Source of the DNA: Chromatiales bacterium
GTDB taxonomy: Bacteria; Pseudomonadota; Gammaproteobacteria; Thiohalomonadales; Thiohalomonadaceae
NCBI GenBank assembly: GCA_030640985.1
Contig: DAOWII010000052.1
Coordinates: 1 to 33,702 of the forward strand
Length of the DNA: 33,702 nucleotides
Direction of reading: 5' to 3'
The stretch's first letter is position 1. Each line of letters begins with the position of its first letter. The notes beneath the pieces were generated by a model that worked only from the letters and a program-made list of their open reading frames with translations, did no database searches and had not been told where the DNA came from. The position numbers were made by a program, and so were the translations under genes. Below, piece by piece: positions 8,953 to 18,300 of the stretch.

Positions 8953-9684
8953 TTAACTTTCCAGGATTGGTCTTAGCCATCGCATATAGATGCTGTCAGC
9001 CGCCTTTTGCAGATTTTGAGTTCTGTCCGTTAGATTATCCAGCTGCTGCTCGACCGACTGTATGCTTTTAGATGGCTCGGCCAGCTCGTCACTAAACCTG
9101 TTTGTCCACTCTCTTACCAGATCCTCTGTCATTTCAATATGGCACTGTAGCGCCAGGCTATTACCAATAACAAAACCCTGATTGGGGCAGTATTGACTAC
9201 TAAGAACAGGCATTGTTCCGGGGGGGAGGCTGAAGGTTTCGCCATGCCAATGGTAAGCATCAAAACTTGACGGCACTTCTGCCAGCCATTCATCGGCTGC
9301 ATTATTATTCTGTTTTGTTACTTTATGCCAGCCAAATTCTTTGACAGGGTTTTGCGTGATGACACCACCCAGGGCCTTGCTCATTAATTGTCCACCCAAA
9401 CAATGCCCAAGTACCGGGATATTTTTGTCGATTGCCCGCTTGACAAGATCAAGCTCTTCAGTAATCCAGGGAAGTTTGTCGTTAGCGCTCATGGAGCCAC
9501 CCATGAACACCAATGCAGATACATCATTGATCTGAGGTGGCACAGGCTCTCCCCGATCAACCTTTATCAGTTCGAAATCAAGCCCGTTACGCTCTAACAC
9601 ATCAACAAGATAACCCGGCCCTTCACAGTCTACGTGGCGAAAGATGCGTATTGGTTTATCCATTAAATGCTTCATCTGATTCAA
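8953..9684 (-). CDS. Class I glutamine amidotransferase-like protein (start probably at internal Met, 9663)
   Basis: 243 aa; nucleophile elbow 'VLGHCLGGQLMSKALGG', 'LVFMGGSMSAND', 'HWHGETFSLP'. Confidence 0.88.
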   Translation of the reverse strand: MNQMKHLMDKPIRIFRHVDCEGPGYLVDVLERNGLDFELIKVDRGEPVPPQINDVSALVFMGGSMSANDKLPWITEELDLVKRAIDKNIPVLGHCLGGQLMSKALGGVITQNPVKEFGWHKVTKQNNNAADEWLAEVPSSFDAYHWHGETFSLPPGTMPVLSSQYCPNQGFVIGNSLALQCHIEMTEDLVREWTNRFSDELAEPSKSIQSVEQQLDNLTDRTQNLQKAADSIYMRWLRPILES

Positions 9685-10210
9685 GGTAATCTATTTCTTC
9701 TCTTGTACTTTCTCTACCAAGGATCGGGTTGCGATGTGGGAAGCGACCAAACCTGCGCACAATCTCTCGATGATGCCCGGCCCATTTTAGATTATTATCC
9801 AGCCCTGCCTTTTCAAAAAGACTTACAGAAAGATCCTGGTCGCTTAATTGTTCACTGTGCATAAATGGTAGATAAAGGAAGGCCTTCATTTCATTATTTA
9901 GTTTTTGATCTAAACCCTTCTCAATAGCTTTTTTTGCCACCTCGACAGCCAGTGCTTCGCCTGAAAATGACTGGGGTAAATTCCTGAACATATTTAATGG
10001 TAATTGATCGAGCACAATAATCAGTGCCAAGACTCCCTCGGCTGACTCTTCCCAATGGGCTAACTCACCATTGATCGCGTTATCAAACAACTTTTCATAA
10101 CTCTCCTTAATTTTCGCATCAAATTCAGGTGTCGAATTAAACCATAATGAGCGCACCTCCGGTGAAAACCAGAAGTCTAATATTGTCTGTGTTTTTATTT
10201 CCATGAGCAT
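9656..10210 (-). CDS. DUF924 family protein
   Basis: 184 aa; 'ILDFWFSPEVRSLWFNSTPEFDAKI', 'ALIIVLDQLPLNMFR', 'FLYLPFMHSEQLSDQDLSV', 'RRFGRFPHRNPILGRESTREE'. Confidence 0.92.
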   Translation of the reverse strand: MLMEIKTQTILDFWFSPEVRSLWFNSTPEFDAKIKESYEKLFDNAINGELAHWEESAEGVLALIIVLDQLPLNMFRNLPQSFSGEALAVEVAKKAIEKGLDQKLNNEMKAFLYLPFMHSEQLSDQDLSVSLFEKAGLDNNLKWAGHHREIVRRFGRFPHRNPILGRESTREEIDYLESDEAFNG

Positions 10211-10222
10211 GGTCCTGATTTA

Positions 10223-10645
10223 TTAACCCGTAATCAACCTGGCTTGTAACAAGGCCTGCATCTCTTCGATTCTCTTTTTCATTTCTTCATCGCCGTAAGG
10301 AACTGCCTCACCATATCCCCATACCGGAGCTGGCCATGCAGGGTCTGCTGCATATCGCAGCACATGATGGACATGTAATTGCGGCACTATATTTCCTAAC
10401 GCGGCTATGTTTAGTTTGTCAGCCTTGAAGTGCATCATAATCTGCTCCGACAGAAATGAAGATTCCGCCAGCAGTGTTTGCTGATCTTCTTTACTTAACT
10501 GATATATTTCAGAGATACCTTCTTGCATAGGCACCAGAATAAACCACGGGTAACGGCAATCATTCATCATCAGAAGCTGGCATAAATTGAAGCGGCCAAG
10601 CACGATACAGTCTTCATGCAAACGAGGATGGAGTAAATATGTCAT
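10223..10645 (-). CDS. HIT domain protein
   Basis: 140 aa; 'NIAALGNIVPQLHVHHVLRYAADPAWPAPVWG' (HxHxH-type motif), 'YPWFILVPMQEGISEIYQLS'. Confidence 0.9.
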   Translation of the reverse strand: MTYLLHPRLHEDCIVLGRFNLCQLLMMNDCRYPWFILVPMQEGISEIYQLSKEDQQTLLAESSFLSEQIMMHFKADKLNIAALGNIVPQLHVHHVLRYAADPAWPAPVWGYGEAVPYGDEEMKKRIEEMQALLQARLITG

Positions 10646-10659
10646 AGATTATGTTTCAA

Positions 10660-10860
10660 CTATTTTCTAAAAAACCACATAATAAGGGAGATAACCAGAC
10701 TTACCAGTATCATGGTAGTGATAGGAATATAGATCTTGCTTTGAGGCCTTTCAATGATGATATCCCCGGGGAGGTGTCCAAGGGGAATCTTGCCAAGCCA
10801 GGGCCACAAAATACCCAGGCCGATCGTTACCAAACCGATAATAATGAGTATTCTTTGCAA
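10660..10860 (-). CDS. DUF2905 family small membrane protein
   Basis: 66 aa; 'GLGILWPWLGKIPLGHLPGDIIIERPQSKIYIPITTMILVSLVISLI'. Confidence 0.85.
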   Translation of the reverse strand: MQRILIIIGLVTIGLGILWPWLGKIPLGHLPGDIIIERPQSKIYIPITTMILVSLVISLIMWFFRK

Positions 10861-10864
10861 GCCA

Positions 10865-12046
10865 CTATACCGAAATATTCTTTTTCTTTAGCAAAATTGC
10901 ACATCCCTTTAATCCGACCGAGGTAAACATATTTAACAAAAATGCAGCAAATATCAATACAGAAAATATTTTGTCATCCAGCAGGCCCATACTCAGACCC
11001 AGAGATGCGAGAATAAATGACATCTCTGCCCTGCCGCACATACCCACACCCACTGACAGTGCCTCGGGCCAACTCAAGGCCAAGCGTCTTGCCATTCCTC
11101 CCGCACTCAATATCTGGCCAATTATCACCGCAATAGACAAAGCTAGCATAAACCAGATTTCCGGGCCTTTGAAGATGTCAAAGGTAATATGAAATCCGAG
11201 GGAAATGAAAAAAATGGGACCAAGAAATTCATATGCAATTCCGTACAAACGTCCACGTACCATTTGTATTAATTTCTCATCAGCGACTTCTACATCAAAG
11301 AAAAGACCCGCCATGTAAGCACCGAAGATCATGTGTAAACCGATAAACTCTGCAAATAGCCCCATCCCCAGACCCAGCACTAATATAAAAGTGAAACCTT
11401 TTCCTTCCCTATGCCGAAAAGGATGACGGAGAAGGGGGTAAAGAAAGTAACCAACCACCAGCGTAACACCGAAAAAAATTATTATCTTTCCAAGTGTAGT
11501 CGCCATTTCTGTCATATTAATGGCCTCGCCATTTAACATGCCTAGAATCATGCTGAACAATACTAAGGTTAGTAATACATCATTCATACATGAGGCAATA
11601 ATAATCCGCGCAAAGCGTGCATTCTGTAAACCAATGTCTTCCAGGATCTTTATAGTGATAACAACCGCCGTCCCTGTCATCACCAGGCCAACAAAAACCG
11701 CCTGCTCTGTCGCCAGTCCAAACAGTGTTGCAATGCTAAAACTCACCGTGAAGGGAACAAGTGCGCCCACTACTGCTACACCATAAGATCGCTTTAAGGC
11801 TGCAAAAAACTCTTTAGCATTTGTCTCCACACCTGCATGCAGCATGAGAAAAAATATACCCATTTCAGCAAGAACGGAAATTATTTCATTGGGTTGTACC
11901 CAGCCAAGCACGGCGGGACCAACAATTACCCCACCAGCCAGCTCTCCCATGATGCTAGGAATACCGAATTTGCGCAGGGTGACAGCAACCATCCAAATGA
12001 CGGCCATAAGAATAAGTAGTGACTGGAAGATGGGTTCAATGGACAT
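10865..12046 (-). CDS. Cation:proton antiporter (CPA2/Kef-type)
   Basis: 393 aa, ~12 TM segments; 'GIPSIMGELAGGVIVGPAVLGWV', 'GMCGRAEMSFILASLGLSMGLLDDKIFSVLIFAAFLLN'. Confidence 0.92.
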   Translation of the reverse strand: MSIEPIFQSLLILMAVIWMVAVTLRKFGIPSIMGELAGGVIVGPAVLGWVQPNEIISVLAEMGIFFLMLHAGVETNAKEFFAALKRSYGVAVVGALVPFTVSFSIATLFGLATEQAVFVGLVMTGTAVVITIKILEDIGLQNARFARIIIASCMNDVLLTLVLFSMILGMLNGEAINMTEMATTLGKIIIFFGVTLVVGYFLYPLLRHPFRHREGKGFTFILVLGLGMGLFAEFIGLHMIFGAYMAGLFFDVEVADEKLIQMVRGRLYGIAYEFLGPIFFISLGFHITFDIFKGPEIWFMLALSIAVIIGQILSAGGMARRLALSWPEALSVGVGMCGRAEMSFILASLGLSMGLLDDKIFSVLIFAAFLLNMFTSVGLKGCAILLKKKNISV

Positions 12047-12202
12047 GAATCGCCTCTTGCGATTGCCTAAAAGTCGTACCTGCTACTTAAGCTTAGCAAA
12101 CCTTGTTCTTATTCCCTAACTTTCACTCTTTCAGGTATATTTCCGACTATTTTTGTACGATAATTCATTACATGGTGACATGATTACAGCACCATATTCA
12201 TA

Positions 12203-12898
12203 ATGGGTATTGTCATGGACATTTCTGCGACACATTCTGCACTCCCCGGCCAGATTTCGGCACAAGGCCGATTTTCATCCACAGTAAATAATCAAAAAGC
12301 AGAAGATGGACACAAACTTAACGAAAAAACAGGATCAGACATAGCTTCTGCTCCATCGAGTGAGTCACATTCAGATAATGAACCTGCCACTAACAAAGAC
12401 GCACTAACGCAACAAGAGCTACGCGAAATCGAAGTTCTCAAGGCTCGTGATATTGAAATCAAAGCCCATGAACGGGCACATGTTGCGGCAGCTGGCTCAT
12501 TGGCGGTCAGTGGCGCCAGTTTTTCTTATTCTCGGGGGCCGGATGGCAGGCGTTATGCCACTTCAGGCGAGGTGGGGATTGATACATCAAAAGTACCCGG
12601 TGATCCCCAGGCGACTATTAGCAAGGCACAACAAGTACGACGAGCAGCACTTGCGCCCGCCTCACCCTCTGCACAGGATAGAAGCATTGCAGTAGCTGCC
12701 AGCGCAATGGAACAGCAGGCACGTGTGGAACTAGCCGGGCCTGAAAAAGAAGAATTAACCGAAACTGAAAAACAATCTTCTGAAAATAATAAAAACCCTG
12801 ACGAACCACAACACACAAACCTACCGGCTCACTCTCAGAATAAACCACGCTATTCAGATGAAGTCGATGCTGGCAAATATCTGGATGCCTTCGCCTGA
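12203..12898 (+). CDS. Putative metalloprotease, SprA-related / CJM1_0395-type family
   Basis: 231 aa; 'KARDIEIKAHERAHVAAAGSLAVSGASFSYSRGPDGRRYATSGEVGIDTSKVPGDPQATISKAQQVRRAALAPASPSAQDRSIA' with HExxH (HERAH). Confidence 0.85.
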   Translation: MGIVMDISATHSALPGQISAQGRFSSTVNNQKAEDGHKLNEKTGSDIASAPSSESHSDNEPATNKDALTQQELREIEVLKARDIEIKAHERAHVAAAGSLAVSGASFSYSRGPDGRRYATSGEVGIDTSKVPGDPQATISKAQQVRRAALAPASPSAQDRSIAVAASAMEQQARVELAGPEKEELTETEKQSSENNKNPDEPQHTNLPAHSQNKPRYSDEVDAGKYLDAFA

Positions 12899-13022
12899 TT
12901 ATTTTATCGCAGTCAATGGCTCTAGATTTTTATATAATTTCTCACTTGTAAAAGTTACTTACAGTCATAGATAATAACCGCATACTATTAAATTCCACTT
13001 TCTTAACCACAGGAGAGCCCAC

Positions 13023-13262
13023 ATGCTTGGTGAGCACCATGACCTCGCCCATGAATTCCCCGAATATAAAGAACGAATTCATGATCTCAAAATGAGTGAC
13101 TTACATTTTGCAAAACTTTACCAGGAGTATGAAAAACTCGACAAGGAAATCTATCGTATCGAACAACAAATAGAAACGCCTTCTGATGAATATACTGAAC
13201 AACTAAAGAAGAAACGGGCACTACTGAAGGACAAACTTTATGCACTACTTAAAAGTCCATGA
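13023..13262 (+). CDS. YdcH / DUF465 family protein
   Basis: 79 aa; 'HDLAHEFPEYKERIHDLKMSDLHFAKLYQEYEKLDKEIYRIE...KKRALLKDKLYALL'; preceded by GGAGAG RBS. Confidence 0.92.
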   Translation: MLGEHHDLAHEFPEYKERIHDLKMSDLHFAKLYQEYEKLDKEIYRIEQQIETPSDEYTEQLKKKRALLKDKLYALLKSP

Positions 13263-13296
13263 CAAAGTATCACTTTTATTTAAACGGGTGTTACTT

Positions 13297-13875
13297 TCAA
13301 GAACCTTTGATTATTTTCTTGAAGCCATCCACAACTTCACACCCCGAACCTTCCGGCAATATTAACCATAATCTTTCTAAATGATCGGGTGCGTCTGTTC
13401 CAAACACAAGTTGTAACAGATCAATAAATCGCTCCGGTTTAAAACCACCATGTCGGGTGCCCAGCATTGGCAAACCCAGTGATTTGATTCCCCGTTGCTC
13501 CACTTCATAAAAAACCCCTTCCAGAGAACTCGCTATCCAGGCCTCCTGCCAGGTTGGATCGCTCTCAATGTCGTGCACGATGGCAAGCATTTGAATGGGG
13601 TCTTTTCCCCGAACAAGCACCGTACCCGGCACTTCTGTTTGCTCTCTGTCCAAAACATTAGCCAGATACCAGGCCGGTTTTTCTGACTCCTTTATTGCCT
13701 GTGCTTCCCCCATAATCAGGGAGGTATCCTGCTCTACGACCATTGCATCCACAGCAAAAGGTGGAAAACCTTCCAGTGCTGCAGTAATCTGGATGCCACC
13801 CACATTAATCTGGCAACGACTGGAATCCCATACCAGTCGTAAAAAAGAGTGAGGGTCGTTTTTGTTTTTGTCCAT
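13297..13875 (-). CDS. Hypothetical protein, divergent macro-domain-like
   Basis: 192 aa; 'FAVDAMVVEQDTSLIMG' resembles the macro-domain 'VDAIVNAAN..L.GG' region; 'VPGTVLVRGKDPIQMLAIVHDI'; 'GIKSLGLPMLGTRHGGFKPERF' resembles the macro-domain C-terminal 'SIAFPALGTG.GG' motif. Confidence 0.55.
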   Translation of the reverse strand: MDKNKNDPHSFLRLVWDSSRCQINVGGIQITAALEGFPPFAVDAMVVEQDTSLIMGEAQAIKESEKPAWYLANVLDREQTEVPGTVLVRGKDPIQMLAIVHDIESDPTWQEAWIASSLEGVFYEVEQRGIKSLGLPMLGTRHGGFKPERFIDLLQLVFGTDAPDHLERLWLILPEGSGCEVVDGFKKIIKGS

Positions 13876-14006
13876 AATCGTTGCTGTATAAAACCGTGTC
13901 TGCCGTCAGTATGGAAACGTTTATCGGAGATTCTTAATGAGAAGCTCCTTAATCAGGATAGACCTATATAAGATATATCACAGTAAAAGGCCACAGGGGT
14001 AAACAA

Positions 14007-15347
14007 GTGCAAACAATTACAAATATTTTAAATGACGCCAGCAGTTTTATCTGGGGCCCAGTGATGCTGGTGCTACTGTTAGGTGCCGGCGTTTACCTCA
14101 CCATTGGCCTGAAAGCCATGCCCTGGCGCAAGCTGGGGGCCGGATTCAAGCTAATGTGGCGTGGACGTCACGCTGAAGGCGAAGGTGATATCACCCCCTT
14201 CCAGGCCCTGATGACCGCCCTTGCTGCCACCATTGGCACAGGTAACATCGCCGGTGTGGCTACGGCCATTTTCCTGGGTGGACCGGGCGCGGTATTCTGG
14301 ATGTGGATTACCGCCCTGGTCGGCATGGCGACCAAATATGCCGAGGCCGTGCTGGCGGTTCGCTATCGTGAAGTGGATTCCCGTGGCAAACACGTCGGTG
14401 GCCCCATGTATTACATTAAAAACGGCCTTGGTGAGAGATGGCACTGGCTTGGCTTCCTGTTTGCCCTGTTTGGCATGATTGCCGCCTTTGGCATTGGTAA
14501 CATGGTACAGGCCAATTCGGTGGCAGATGCCGTGCAAAGTACCTTTGAAATACCTACCTGGGTAACAGGACTCGTCATTACCACACTTACCGCTGCCGTC
14601 ATTCTTGGCGGCATTCACCGTATCGGTGTGGTTGCCAGCAGACTGGTGCCCTTTATGGCCATAATCTATGTGCTCGCCGCTCTGTTTATTATCATCACCC
14701 ATCTGGATCAGGTGCCTGCTGCACTGGGTACCATCGTCAGCGATGCCTTCACCGGTACCGCAGCAGCGGGTGGCTTTGCCGGTGCCGCCGTTTGGGCCGC
14801 CATCCGCTTTGGTGTTGCCCGTGGTATTTTCTCCAACGAAGCGGGCCTGGGTAGTGCCCCTATCGCCCACGCGGCGGCGGCCACCAATAACCCGGTAGAA
14901 CAGGGCATGATCGGTATGCTGGGTACTTTTATTGATACCATCATCATCTGTACCATGACCGCACTGGTGATCATTATTACCGGTGTCTGGACCAGTGGTG
15001 ATAATGGTGCGGCACTCTCAGCCCTTGCCTTCAGCACCGCACTGCCCGGTATAGGCTCCCATATTGTTACCTTTGGCATTATGGTATTTGCCTTCACTAC
15101 CGTGCTTGGCTGGAGTTATTACGGGGAACGCTGTGCAGAATTTATTTTTGGCGTGAAGGCCATCATGCCCTATCGCATATTATGGCTGGTTGCCATTCCA
15201 CTGGGGGCCATGGGCAAACTCACTTTAGTCTGGTTAATGGCAGATGTACTTAATGGTCTGATGGCCATCCCTAACCTGATTGCACTGATTGCCCTCAGTC
15301 CGGTAGTATTTGCCATTACCCGAGAGTATTTCAGCGACAAGAAATAA
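14007..15347 (+). CDS. Sodium:alanine symporter family protein (AGCS)
   Basis: 446 aa, GTG start; 'FQALMTALAATIGTGNIAGVATAIFLGGPGAVFWMWITALVGMATKYAEAVLAVRYR', 'GVARGIFSNEAGLGSAPIAHAAA', 'GWSYYGERCAEFIFG'. Confidence 0.95.
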   Translation: MQTITNILNDASSFIWGPVMLVLLLGAGVYLTIGLKAMPWRKLGAGFKLMWRGRHAEGEGDITPFQALMTALAATIGTGNIAGVATAIFLGGPGAVFWMWITALVGMATKYAEAVLAVRYREVDSRGKHVGGPMYYIKNGLGERWHWLGFLFALFGMIAAFGIGNMVQANSVADAVQSTFEIPTWVTGLVITTLTAAVILGGIHRIGVVASRLVPFMAIIYVLAALFIIITHLDQVPAALGTIVSDAFTGTAAAGGFAGAAVWAAIRFGVARGIFSNEAGLGSAPIAHAAAATNNPVEQGMIGMLGTFIDTIIICTMTALVIIITGVWTSGDNGAALSALAFSTALPGIGSHIVTFGIMVFAFTTVLGWSYYGERCAEFIFGVKAIMPYRILWLVAIPLGAMGKLTLVWLMADVLNGLMAIPNLIALIALSPVVFAITREYFSDKK

Positions 15348-15354
15348 CCGCTTT

Positions 15355-15392
15355 ACCCGCCAGATCAGTTATCAACTTTTGATTTGGCGGGT
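15355..15392. terminator. Probable bidirectional terminator between convergent genes
   Basis: ACCCGCCAGATCA (15355-15367) / TGATTTGGCGGGT (15380-15392), one G-T wobble; its right arm codes the last residues of the 15372..16292 ORF. Confidence 0.6.
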
Positions 15393-16292
15393 CTTCCCAT
15401 TCAGCATCTTTTGCAGATTTAACTGATTCTTCCGTTCCTTGCGTTTTGACACCAGATACTCAGTTTTATTCAGCTCGTGTAGCTGAATGGCAAAGTGCTC
15501 CGTTAGATCAAACCAGTTATTGATACGCGCCTCAAAACGCTGATCTTCCGGTAGACCCAAAGTATCAAAGTAACTCTTTAATGCCAGGTAATACCGCATG
15601 GCATTACGCTCAATCACCCCTTCAACTCCACCTACATAGACGGGCTCACCATTGGCTTTTTTACCGGTCACTGTAAAGCCCACCTTGCCATGGCCGAGTG
15701 TTGCCAAATAAAAACTCGTTCCCATCCGGCTACGCACACTGGGTTGATAGGAAGAGTGAATACGTATAAAACTTCCATTGCCCACTCGGGTAGCTTCAAT
15801 AGTAATTTGATAATCCTTCGTGCCGAAAGGGCCTTTCTCCGCACTCAAGGTGACTTCCATGTAATCGGCGGTATTGGCAACTAACTGGTAATCATATCCA
15901 AGTGCATAAGTTTTTTCCGGTGGCTCATAAAATTTGCGTCCGGCATAAAAGGTCATCTGAGTTTGCTTACCACTACTTTGTGTCGTGCATGCCTTTATAT
16001 TCAGGGTCAGCGGCATAAAATCGCACCAGTTATCGGGATTCCCCAATGCTCCCGCCAGTGAGGTATAAGGTATTTCAATGACACCAAACACATCGGCACT
16101 TAATCTCTTTTTACTGATATCGGAAATTACATCCAGCGGTAGTCCAAAACCCTGCTCTGAAGGGTGTTCTGAAATTACCTGATATTGTACCAATAATGCC
16201 TGCACGCCAATCCCCTGAGACCAGACGAACGTCGGGCTACCGAGGCACATCAGCAAAACCATCAATCGGGTTAAATTTAAGGAAATACGCAT
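15372..16292 (-). CDS. Uncharacterised secreted protein
   Basis: 306-aa ORF; N-terminal hydrophobic signal (MVLLMCLGSPTFVWSQG); no family recognised. Confidence 0.75.
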   Translation of the reverse strand: MRISLNLTRLMVLLMCLGSPTFVWSQGIGVQALLVQYQVISEHPSEQGFGLPLDVISDISKKRLSADVFGVIEIPYTSLAGALGNPDNWCDFMPLTLNIKACTTQSSGKQTQMTFYAGRKFYEPPEKTYALGYDYQLVANTADYMEVTLSAEKGPFGTKDYQITIEATRVGNGSFIRIHSSYQPSVRSRMGTSFYLATLGHGKVGFTVTGKKANGEPVYVGGVEGVIERNAMRYYLALKSYFDTLGLPEDQRFEARINNWFDLTEHFAIQLHELNKTEYLVSKRKERKNQLNLQKMLNGKTRQIKS

Positions 16293-16401
16293 AAACGACA
16301 GGCCAACCCTAATCTGTGAAACTTCACCAGTAACAAAAACTCTAATCTCTTATACACTAGACAATAAGAATAGCTGAATTACTGCACAATACAGGAGCCC
16401 T

Positions 16402-17337
16402 ATGTCTCAAATTCATACACAGATGCAACAGGTGGTCAGCCAGACTGGAAGCGTCATTCTCGGTAAGGAGACCCCGATTCGACTTGCCCTTACCTGCCTG
16501 CTGGCCCGAGGCCATTTGTTGATTGAGGATTTGCCTGGTGTCGGCAAAACCATGCTGGCCCACGTGCTGGCCACCAGTCTGGGCCTTAAATTCAATCGTA
16601 TCCAGTTCACCAATGACCTGTTGCCCGCCGACATCCTCGGCACCGCAGTATTCGAGCGGGAAAGTGGTGAGTTCAAATTTCACCCCGGCCCCATCTTTAC
16701 CCAGGTGATCCTCGCCGATGAGATCAATCGCGCCACCCCCAAGAGCCAGAGCGCGTTGCTGGAAGCCATGGAAGAACATCAGGTCACTGTAGAGGGGGAA
16801 ACCCGCCCTCTCCCAGAGCCATTTTTCGTCATTGCCACCCAGAACCCGTCCTATCAGGTAGGTACTTTTCCCCTGCCCGAATCCCAACTGGACCGCTTCC
16901 TGATGCGCATTGAGCTGGGCTATCCCGATGCCGACGCCGAACGCAACCTGCTGGCAGGGCGGGATCGGCGGGAAATGCTGGCAGAATTAAAACCCGTCAT
17001 GAGCCCCGAAACCTTGCAACAGGCACAACAGGCCGCCACCGAGGTACATACCTCCGATGCACTACTGGACTATATACAGGCCCTACTCACTTTCAGTCGC
17101 CAATCGCCCTATTTTCTCACCGGGCTATCACCCCGCGCCGGGCTGGCCCTGGTTCAAGCCGCACGGGCCTGGGCCTTACTCGCGGGCCGTGACCACGTGC
17201 TCCCGGAGGACGTGCAACAGGTGTTACCCCATGTGGTTGCCCATCGCTTACAAGGCTCTGGTGTCAAAGAGGGTTCGAGTGAAACGTCAACTACCACCGC
17301 CCTTATACAGGTATTCAGCGAAGTGCCCATTCCCTAG
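16402..17337 (+). CDS. MoxR family AAA+ ATPase
   Basis: 311 aa; Walker A 'DLPGVGKTML', 'GPIFTQVILADEINRATPKSQSALLEAMEEHQVTVEG', 'FFVIATQNPSYQVGTFPLPESQLDRFLMRIELGYP'. Confidence 0.96.
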   Translation: MSQIHTQMQQVVSQTGSVILGKETPIRLALTCLLARGHLLIEDLPGVGKTMLAHVLATSLGLKFNRIQFTNDLLPADILGTAVFERESGEFKFHPGPIFTQVILADEINRATPKSQSALLEAMEEHQVTVEGETRPLPEPFFVIATQNPSYQVGTFPLPESQLDRFLMRIELGYPDADAERNLLAGRDRREMLAELKPVMSPETLQQAQQAATEVHTSDALLDYIQALLTFSRQSPYFLTGLSPRAGLALVQAARAWALLAGRDHVLPEDVQQVLPHVVAHRLQGSGVKEGSSETSTTTALIQVFSEVPIP

Positions 17338-17340
17338 ATT

Positions 17341-18300
17341 ATGAGCCAGATACCCAAGGCCAAACTCAATTTATCCCGTTTCTTTACAGGTGTTGGCCCA
17401 GAAACCGGTCCCATCCTGCTGGATCGACGACGAGTTTATATTTTGCCCAGTCGCAGTGGTGTTATCTTTGCCCTTGTACTGTTCGCCATGCTGCTCGGGG
17501 CCATCAATTACAGCAACAGCCTTGCCCACGCACTCACCTTTTTACTGGCCAGCCTTGGTACCGTTTCCATGCTCCATACTTTCCGCAATCTGCGAGGACT
17601 AAAGTTCCATCCGGGCCAGTGCCACTCGGTCTTCGCTGGGGAAACAGCACTGTTTCCGCTGCGAATAGAAAACAACGGCGACCCACGCTTTGCCATCAAA
17701 CTAGCCTGGCCAGGTCAGGCACCCATTATCGTCGATCTCGCTGCCAGCGATTCCCGCTGGATCAATCTGCCGTGCCCCACTTCACAACGTGGTCGCCTCA
17801 AAATGCAGAAGGCCAACATCTATAGCCGCTTCCCCCTGGGTATTTTTCACGCCTGGGGACATGTACAGTTTAAAACTGAATGCATCATCTACCCCCGTCC
17901 CAGCCCGGAGCGGGAATTACCCCTTCAGTCTATTTCCCACAGTGAGGCTCAGGGCGATCGGGGACGGGGCAGTGATGATTTTGCCAGTCTACGTTCCTAT
18001 CACGCGGGTGATTCCCTGCGACATGTGCACTGGAAAGCCTTTGCCCGGGAACAGGGTCTGCTAACCAAACAATTTGGCGGCGAACAAACCGACGAGCTAT
18101 GGCTTAATTGGGAAGCCCTGGCCGGGCTTGATGTTGAAACACGGTTGTCACGCCTTTGCCGCTGGATACTGGAGGCCGATAAGCTGGGTCTGGACTATGG
18201 TCTGAGCCTGCCCGATAAGCAACTGCCACCCGGACACGGCGAGACTCATCGCCACGCCTGCCTCAAAGCACTGGCTCTATTTGGCAACGAATCAAAATGA
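17341..18300 (+). CDS. DUF58 domain membrane protein
   Basis: 319 aa; two N-terminal TM segments; 'DDFASLRSYHAGDSLRHVHWKAFAREQGLLTKQF'. Confidence 0.94.
   Translation: MSQIPKAKLNLSRFFTGVGPETGPILLDRRRVYILPSRSGVIFALVLFAMLLGAINYSNSLAHALTFLLASLGTVSMLHTFRNLRGLKFHPGQCHSVFAGETALFPLRIENNGDPRFAIKLAWPGQAPIIVDLAASDSRWINLPCPTSQRGRLKMQKANIYSRFPLGIFHAWGHVQFKTECIIYPRPSPERELPLQSISHSEAQGDRGRGSDDFASLRSYHAGDSLRHVHWKAFAREQGLLTKQFGGEQTDELWLNWEALAGLDVETRLSRLCRWILEADKLGLDYGLSLPDKQLPPGHGETHRHACLKALALFGNESK

Noticed and set aside
14151-14870. 239-aa ORF antisense to the alanine/sodium symporter gene
   Set aside because: Low-complexity Gly/His-rich translation with no family resemblance; it is a shadow frame of a strongly coding GC-rich gene on the other strand.
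16357-16887. 176-aa ORF antisense to the MoxR gene
   Set aside because: Fully overlaps a confident MoxR CDS on +; composition typical of a mirror frame.
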